From NCBI RefSeq assembly GCF_020630935.1, contig NZ_JAHDIG010000015.1, forward strand, positions 1-64,000: a stretch of DNA of 64,000 nucleotides, read 5' to 3'. Below the pieces are notes generated by a model that was given only the letters and a program-made list of their open reading frames with translations, ran no database searches and was not told where the DNA came from. Both the position numbers and the translations under genes were made by a program. This document shows positions 60,074-64,000 of the stretch, piece after piece (position 1 is the first letter of the stretch; every line of letters starts with the position of its first letter). The stretch is from Bernardetia sp. (GTDB taxonomy: Bacteria > Bacteroidota > Bacteroidia > Cytophagales > Bernardetiaceae).

Positions 60074-60682
60074 TTAATTCAATCCATCTTTAAAGAAATA
60101 GAAGAAGAAGAACAGATATATCCAAAGAAGGTCTAAAAAGTGCCAAAAGGTCATGCACATTGCTATTGTGTTCGTGTTTTTGGAGTGTACTTTAGATTGC
60201 ATTGCCTTTATGAGTGTAATGAAGACAAATATGAGCCCTGCCAAAATATGTGCGCCATGAAGTCCAGAGATAACATAGACAAACGAACCAGCAGGATTAC
60301 TCTTTTCGCCAGCAAAGAAAACGCCTGCATCTACAAGCTGTCCCCATCCTTTTACTTGTACATACAAAAAGACAAAACCTAGAACTAATGTTAGCCAAAG
60401 ACCAATTTTTACTTGTCCGATTTCATTTTTTTTGGCTGAAATATACGCCCAGTGCATCGTAACGCTACTCAAAAGAATTACGCCTGTACTCCAATAAAAG
60501 AGAGAAGGCAAATCAAAAACGAGCCATTCTTTCAAAATATCTCCCTGTCTTACAATATAACCTGAAGTAAGGGCTGCAAAAACCATGATTATACTGACAA
60601 TGAAAAGCCACACGTTGAACCTTTTGGGGTTCATTGCATGAGCGTCTTGTTCTTCTATATATATTTTATTTGTTGTATTCAT
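60074..60682 (-). CDS. Cytochrome oxidase subunit III-like (heme-copper)
   Basis: A 202-residue membrane protein with five helices of the heme-copper oxidase subunit III family (CtaE/CyoC): FNVWLFIVSIIMVFAALTSG, TGVILLSSVTMHWAYISAK, GSFVYVISGLHGAHILAGL and MTFWHFLDLLWIYLFFFFY. The final WHF-D-WIYLF element is diagnostic. It is the last gene of the ctaA-ctaB-subunit III run and would assemble with subunits I and II encoded elsewhere. Confidence 0.92.
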   Translation of the reverse strand: MNTTNKIYIEEQDAHAMNPKRFNVWLFIVSIIMVFAALTSGYIVRQGDILKEWLVFDLPSLFYWSTGVILLSSVTMHWAYISAKKNEIGQVKIGLWLTLVLGFVFLYVQVKGWGQLVDAGVFFAGEKSNPAGSFVYVISGLHGAHILAGLIFVFITLIKAMQSKVHSKNTNTIAMCMTFWHFLDLLWIYLFFFFYFFKDGLN

Positions 60683-60736
60683 TTTGGTTATATTTTCCTC
60701 GTTGATGGTTAAAGTCTCAACGACGGTTAGTAAAAA

Positions 60737-61684
60737 TTATAGTTTATCAAATAATAGAGCTAGTTGTACGATAGGCAGATAAAAAAACGATGAAAACATT
60801 AAGAATAATGCTGATTTGTTATCTCCCTTTTTTACTAAAAGCCACGCAGGAACTAAGAATAAAAGTCCAGCAGCAAAAATGACAATTGCTGAAATTTTAC
60901 CAGACATTCCATAAACGTAAGGCATTAAGCCAACTGGTAGTAAAAAGAGTGTATACATCAAAATTTGAATAGAAGTTCTAAGTGTTTTTCCTCCACTTGG
61001 AAGCATTTTAAAACCTGCTTTTACATAGTCGTCATTTCCAAGCCAAGCAATTGCCCAAAAGTGAGGAAACTGCCAAAGAAATTGAATCGCAAAAAGAATG
61101 AGCGCAAAATGTGTAATTTCTCCATTAGAAGCTACCCAACCAATAAGAGGAGGAAAAGCTCCTGGGAAAGCTCCGATAAAAACAGAAGAAGATGAAATTC
61201 TTTTAGAAGGAGTATAAACGAAAGCATATAAAAAGAGAGAAAGCAGAGCTAAGGCAGCCGTCAGAGAATTGACAAAAGTAACGAGCAAAGCTCCTCCAAT
61301 AATTGCCAAAATAGTGGCAAAAACTATCCCTTCTGCTGGTGAAATAACTCCAGTAGGCAAAGGACGAGTTTTGGTGCGTTTCATATTCTTATCATACTCT
61401 TTTTCAATCACTTGATTGATAGTATTGGCAGAACCTGTAATGATAAAACTGCTAAAGCAAAAAACAGCAAATTTTTTCCAATCAGTAATTTGTTCTACTC
61501 CTAAAGCATAGCCAATAGCAGAAGAAAAAACTACTAAAGCCGACAGACGAAACTTGAGAAGCGCAAAAAAGGCTTTAAGTTTTGATGTTTCTGCATGAAT
61601 AACATCTGTGTTATGTTTGTCTGTTGGTGTTTCTGGAAGTTCTAAGTTTATATCCAAGGTAACGTTATCTGAATTTGTGAGCAT
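60737..61684 (-). CDS. ctaB: Protoheme IX farnesyltransferase (heme O synthase)
   Basis: A 315-residue integral membrane prenyltransferase of the UbiA family (CtaB/CyoE). The Asp-rich-like motifs are NTINQVIEKEYDKNMKRTKTRPLPTG's core NQVIEKEYDKNMKRTKTRP and the loop WAIAWLGNDDYVKAGFKMLP. It converts heme B and farnesyl diphosphate to heme O, the precursor of heme A made by the adjacent ctaA product. Gene order ctaA-ctaB-subunit III is typical of Bacteroidota. Confidence 0.95.
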   Translation of the reverse strand: MLTNSDNVTLDINLELPETPTDKHNTDVIHAETSKLKAFFALLKFRLSALVVFSSAIGYALGVEQITDWKKFAVFCFSSFIITGSANTINQVIEKEYDKNMKRTKTRPLPTGVISPAEGIVFATILAIIGGALLVTFVNSLTAALALLSLFLYAFVYTPSKRISSSSVFIGAFPGAFPPLIGWVASNGEITHFALILFAIQFLWQFPHFWAIAWLGNDDYVKAGFKMLPSGGKTLRTSIQILMYTLFLLPVGLMPYVYGMSGKISAIVIFAAGLLFLVPAWLLVKKGDNKSALFLMFSSFFYLPIVQLALLFDKL

Positions 61685-61736
61685 AGTGATACGAGTTCAG
61701 ACCTTAAAGATGTTAAAAATCTTTAGAGTCTAAGTT

Positions 61737-62699
61737 TCAATATTTTTTCTTGAAGAGTGATTCAAAATTAATAAACAAAATAAGCAGTATATGAATGCCT
61801 AAAGCAACAGAAGCCAAAAGCATATGAACAGGCTGTAAAGGTTTTGGAATAGCAAAATATGCCATTATTGTTCCTGTAATAACTTCAATAACCAAAATAG
61901 CTAAAAGACTTTTTCCAAGTGCTTGGATGCGTCCATTCTTAGAAGTATTTTTCCAAAGCATATAGACCAAGCCCAAATGAAGTAACAAAACCAATATTGA
62001 AAACGAACGATGAATATAAAATGTCATTCCCAAATTTTCTATCCATTCACTTCTAAGAGTATCGCCTAATGTTTTTGAAACTGTATCTACATTTTCTCTG
62101 ACTTGTGTTCCTAAGATAAGTTGAGCAAAAGCAACTATTGCGCTTAAAAATGTAATGAGATTTAACTTTGAGAGATTACTTACTTTTTCAGTCTTCAATA
62201 CTCCATTATACGAACGAACAATCGTATAAATTAGAAGCCCTACAATAACAAGAGCCATTACCATGTGAATGGTTATCATTCCCTCATGTAAATCTGTCGA
62301 AACCACTTTTGCGCCTAGCCAAGCCTGTACTAAAACAAAGACTAAAGCCAACCAAGAAAGAACAGTAATGAGTTTGTCTTTTTTCCAAAATGAAATAGAA
62401 AGAACAGCTGTAATCAAGATGAAAAGCCCAATAAGCGCACCCAAAAGACGGTTTATATATTCTATCCACGTATGAACAGCATTGAAGTCTGCAATTTCAC
62501 GTCCTTGTATAGCATAAATAGTTTTATAATCTTCTGGAAGTTCACTAATATCTGTGGGAGGAACATATTGTCCAAAACATTTAGGCCAGTCTGGACAACC
62601 CATTCCAGAACCCGTGCTACGTACAATTCCACCTACTAAAATGAGTAGATAAACAGCAATGATTGTAGTAATTCCAAATTTACGATAAATGGCAGCCAT
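61737..62699 (-). CDS. ctaA: Heme A synthase, COX15/CtaA family
   Basis: A 320-residue membrane protein with eight helices in two four-helix halves. The N-terminal VGGIVRSTGSGMGCPDWPKC motif and the heme-ligand His residues in HTWIEYINRLLGAL, HMVMALVIVG, FYIHRSFSILVLLLHL and HMLLASVALGIH mark it as CtaA. It oxidises heme O to heme A for aa3 oxidase. It lies upstream of ctaB, so the two steps are probably co-expressed. Confidence 0.95.
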   Translation of the reverse strand: MAAIYRKFGITTIIAVYLLILVGGIVRSTGSGMGCPDWPKCFGQYVPPTDISELPEDYKTIYAIQGREIADFNAVHTWIEYINRLLGALIGLFILITAVLSISFWKKDKLITVLSWLALVFVLVQAWLGAKVVSTDLHEGMITIHMVMALVIVGLLIYTIVRSYNGVLKTEKVSNLSKLNLITFLSAIVAFAQLILGTQVRENVDTVSKTLGDTLRSEWIENLGMTFYIHRSFSILVLLLHLGLVYMLWKNTSKNGRIQALGKSLLAILVIEVITGTIMAYFAIPKPLQPVHMLLASVALGIHILLILFINFESLFKKKY

Positions 62700-62804
62700 A
62701 TATTTTATTTAACCTATTTTTATTGTTAATTTGTTGATAGTTAGGAAAGTAACCGTTCAACAAAAAGGTTTTTGTTTCGGCTGCAAAGGTACAAAAAAAC
62801 ACAT

Positions 62805-62836
62805 AAAAAAGGCTTTCCTAAATGTAGAAAAGCCTA
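62805..62836 (-). terminator. Terminator of transglutaminase-like gene
   Basis: AGGCTTT and AAAGCCT arms (62810-62816, 62829-62835) followed on the minus strand by TTTTTTAT. Located just beyond the 3' end of the gene at 62865. Confidence 0.7.
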
Positions 62837-62864
62837 TTTATTAGAGGATAAAATCTATGAATAC

Positions 62865-64000
62865 TTACTTTTTCTTCAAAATAATGACTTCACGGTAGGC
62901 TTTATTAACTTCTTTTATCATTTTATTCCAATCTTCGAAGCTCTCATTATTCAGAAGTAGATAATTTTTATAATAATTATGTGTGAATTTTACCTTACCT
63001 TCTAGTTTTTCATATTTGATTTCATAACCAAACAAATCGTTTTTGAAACTGCTATTTTCTGGCAAATATTCTATCTCATAACCTTCAGGGATTTTTAAAA
63101 ATGTACTGTTGTTAGTTTGGTACAGATAGTCGTTTTCGATGGGTGCTTTTCGTTCTTCTGTGTCTATTTCGTCGTTGCTAAAGGCTTTTTCCATATTCAT
63201 ATTAATATAAATTTCATCGCCTACAAACTTTGCATAATCTTCAATTCTGAAATCATATTCAATTTTTAGAGCCTCATCTTTTTCATTCAGATTTTTGATG
63301 GCATAATCATCTACAAAAAACTTATTATTACCTTTTGTAAAATAACGGCTCATGTAACGCTGTTCATTTTCCTTTGAAAGTCCGTCTATGTAGTGTGTCA
63401 TGTAGCCTTTTGGATAGCCTTCTGCTTGGTATTTTCCTTTTCCTACTAAGTTTTTATCTGAAATAGAAAGCTCAACAGATTCATTCGAATAGTTTTTTTC
63501 TTTATTAATAATCGGAACTAGAGCCACTTTATGCTCCTCTCTTCCCATTCCTAAAAGAGCTTCCTTGCCTTGTATCATAGACGATGGAAAGCCAAACGGA
63601 GAATACGAATCTGTCGCATCTAAGAAAATAAATTCTCCCTCTTTGTTTTGGTAGGTTACAATCATGTGATTATCTACAATCGGAGTAGGAAGTTCAGAAT
63701 ACTTATAAGGCAAATCCCTAGAACCAATCCAAGTCAGATACGTATTTTCAATACCTGCCATATTGAGCATTTTGTGGATGATAGATGACATTCCTTTGCA
63801 ATCGCCGTAACGCTTGGCATACACAAAACTTGCCTCACTAGGTACAAAACCACGCATTCCATCTTCAAAAGCTACATATTTGATGTTGTCTTGTACCCAA
63901 TAAAAAATATTTCTTACTTTTTCTTCTTCGCTCTCTACATCTTTTATCAGTCCTTGAACCGTTTTGGAAAGCTCTGCATCGTCTTCTAAATTCACTCTAC
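62865..64000 (-). CDS. Transglutaminase-like (DUF3857-type) protein, 5' end outside the window
   Basis: The frame runs to the window edge, so the N-terminus is missing. The visible 376 residues include a transglutaminase core: VRNIFYWVQDNIKYVAFEDG, then YAKRYGDCKGMSSIIHKML with the catalytic Cys, PIVDNHMIVTYQNKEG with the His, and LDATDSYSPFGFPSSM with the Asp. A C-terminal beta-rich region follows. Related Bacteroidota proteins carry a DUF3857 domain at the N-terminus, which would lie beyond 64000. They are usually secreted; the substrate is unknown. Confidence 0.88.
   Translation of the reverse strand, partial: RVNLEDDAELSKTVQGLIKDVESEEEKVRNIFYWVQDNIKYVAFEDGMRGFVPSEASFVYAKRYGDCKGMSSIIHKMLNMAGIENTYLTWIGSRDLPYKYSELPTPIVDNHMIVTYQNKEGEFIFLDATDSYSPFGFPSSMIQGKEALLGMGREEHKVALVPIINKEKNYSNESVELSISDKNLVGKGKYQAEGYPKGYMTHYIDGLSKENEQRYMSRYFTKGNNKFFVDDYAIKNLNEKDEALKIEYDFRIEDYAKFVGDEIYINMNMEKAFSNDEIDTEERKAPIENDYLYQTNNSTFLKIPEGYEIEYLPENSSFKNDLFGYEIKYEKLEGKVKFTHNYYKNYLLLNNESFEDWNKMIKEVNKAYREVIILKKK

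Noticed and set aside
1-64000. CRISPR arrays
   Set aside because: No regularly spaced direct repeats of 24-40 bases with unique spacers were found; repeats seen are palindromic intergenic elements or short tandem units.

Overview
The window reads as chromosomal DNA of an A+T-rich, gliding-type member of the Bacteroidota, most likely order Cytophagales (Bernardetiaceae-like; the family is an inference). The basis is the gene content: long-form NusB, DUF5683-dapB-lepB order, BT_3928-family DoxX protein, YtxH/DUF1573 lipoproteins, BatA-less MoxR, three full-length 7TMR-DISM/SpoIIE phosphatases, lipoproteins with Bacteroidota-type signal peptides, weak Shine-Dalgarno sequences and one clear TAnnTTTG promoter box. 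No rRNA, CRISPR array, insertion sequence or phage structural gene was seen.

Layout. 1-2600 is an accessory-looking corner: an IntDOT-like tyrosine recombinase, an A+T-rich tRNA-Ile(GAU), a tRNA-like element whose 3' and 5' halves are in circularly permuted order, a structured RNA candidate and a small sigma-70-type factor. 2900-13600 holds mostly housekeeping genes on the minus strand (MoxR ATPase, RfbA, LepB, DapB, DUF5683, a P1/phospholipase C-like secreted protein, an oligopeptide-type permease, a universal stress protein), with the first 7TMR-DISM phosphatase on the plus strand. 13870-22500 has an M28 peptidase, a LiaF-like protein, RmuC, two unrecognised membrane proteins, an RsbU-type phosphatase and a DUF1599 protein. 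22530-27585 is a tight plus-strand glycan run: DoxX-like, polyprenyl-phosphate-sugar transferase, WecD-like acetyltransferase, WecE-like aminotransferase and a polytopic membrane protein. 27750-34025 contains an M13 peptidase, an RluA-type pseudouridine synthase with a hidden N-terminal S4 domain, a type II restriction-modification pair of the Eco47II class and a polyprenyl synthase. 34100-40200 has small membrane or lipoproteins, the DUF1573-YtxH-NusB group and the second 7TMR-DISM phosphatase. 40335-47727 is a second glycan cluster (two family-4 and one family-2 glycosyltransferases, acyltransferase, AsnB) interrupted by an ECF sigma factor. 48100-57500 contains a striking 20-unit heptapeptide-repeat protein, RidA, thiolase, LpdA, a truncated antitoxin-like ORF, RseP, a poreless voltage-sensor-like membrane protein and a SIMPL-domain protein. 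57836-64000 ends with the third 7TMR-DISM phosphatase, the ctaA-ctaB-subunit III heme A/oxidase group and a partial transglutaminase-like protein.

Working together: RfbA with the WecE/WecD-like pair suggests dTDP-4-amino-4,6-dideoxyhexose synthesis for a surface glycan; the four PP2C/SpoIIE phosphatases suggest a broad partner-switching or phosphorelay network; LepB and RseP service the envelope. The intergenic regions carry at least four families of short palindromic or tandem repeats and many strong bidirectional terminators. The observations most worth following are the permuted tRNA-like element (about 1588-1677) and the heptad-repeat protein (48655-49239).
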